A stretch of 42,290 bases of DNA, taken from assembly GCA_036262095.1 (NCBI GenBank), contig DATAJQ010000114.1, positions 1-42,290 on the forward strand, read 5' to 3'. The DNA comes from Terrimonas_A sp036262095 (GTDB taxonomy: Bacteria; Bacteroidota; Bacteroidia; Chitinophagales; Chitinophagaceae). Below the pieces are notes generated by a model. The model made no database searches, had not been told where the DNA came from, and was given only the letters and a program-made list of their open reading frames with translations. Below are positions 42,220 through 42,290 of this stretch, in pieces (position 1 is the first letter of the stretch; each line of letters begins with the position of its first letter). The position numbers and the translations under genes are program-made.

Positions 42220-42290
42220 ATGTTTTTGCCAAAACGTATTTATGTATTGAGCCTTTCATTTCTTATTGGCTTGATTTCAAGTAATGTTAT
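42220..42290 (+). CDS. Start of an exported protein, cut by the window edge
   Basis: The ATG at 42220 opens a frame that runs off the end (23 full codons). The residues visible are a signal sequence, MFLPKRIYVLSLSFLIGLIS, with basic residues followed by a hydrophobic core. It is 17 bp after the barrel gene on the same strand and is probably in the same operon. Nothing can be said of its function. Confidence 0.6.
   Translation, partial: MFLPKRIYVLSLSFLIGLISSNV

Overview
The window looks like chromosomal DNA from a Bacteroidota bacterium, most likely family Chitinophagaceae. The grounds are a type IX secretion (T9SS) cargo with a gliding-type C-terminal domain next to its PorP/SprF partner, a one-component-like two-component sensor with Reg_prop/Y_Y_Y repeats, an ECF sigma factor of the Bacteroidota type, a TonB-plug/MG2 surface protein, no Shine-Dalgarno sequences in front of most genes, and several matches to the Bacteroidota -7 promoter box TAnnTTTG. 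Genus cannot be decided from the sequence. I saw no rRNA or tRNA gene, CRISPR array, prophage, transposase or plasmid replication gene.

Layout. 1-7.7 kb: a truncated secreted protein, a CsbD-like stress protein, an SGNH hydrolase downstream of rpoN (sigma-54), a small secreted protein, a GHL10 glycosidase-like protein, a MarR regulator with a palindrome in its own promoter, and a radical SAM/SPASM gene followed by a DinB-fold gene. 7.7-11.3 kb: a tightly overlapping 5-oxoprolinase operon (pxpB-pxpC-pxpA) ending in an NRAMP-fold transporter that has lost the metal-binding motifs and probably imports oxoproline. 11.4-14.5 kb: a cytoplasmic alpha-amylase and an FAD oxidoreductase fused to a Rieske domain. 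14.5-18 kb: a large MG2/TonB-plug surface protein and an unrecognised membrane protein. 18.4-23.8 kb: a 1507-residue T9SS cargo with six YDG repeats of exactly 270 bp each, and its PorP/SprF. 23.9-25.5 kb: a secreted family protein, a possible 44-residue mini-protein with its own promoter and terminator, and a single-domain globin.

25.6-35.2 kb is a signalling island: a LytS-type sensor with its LytTR regulator (overlapping genes), then on the other strand two stand-alone receiver proteins, a NarL-type regulator and two NarX-type histidine kinases. Both stand-alone receiver genes carry an 18-bp TGTAG-N8-CTACA site at almost the same distance upstream (105 and 108 bp), which suggests common control, perhaps by the NarL-type regulator beside them. 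35.7-42.3 kb: a MATE efflux pump, an L,D-transpeptidase-like enzyme, an XRE regulator, an ECF sigma factor, a tail-fibre-like surface protein, a coiled-coil plus beta-barrel outer-membrane protein, and the start of another exported protein cut by the window edge.

The most distinctive non-coding structure is a set of five long inverted repeats with widely spaced arms, all intergenic and mostly next to stop codons (3967-4092, 5433-5539, 16981-17085, 29434-29566, 37162-37247). The first and third share a core sequence and look like members of one dispersed family. No complete undescribed system is proven here; the receiver/kinase island with its paired sites, the inverted-repeat elements and the barrel/tail-fibre genes at the right edge are the best leads.
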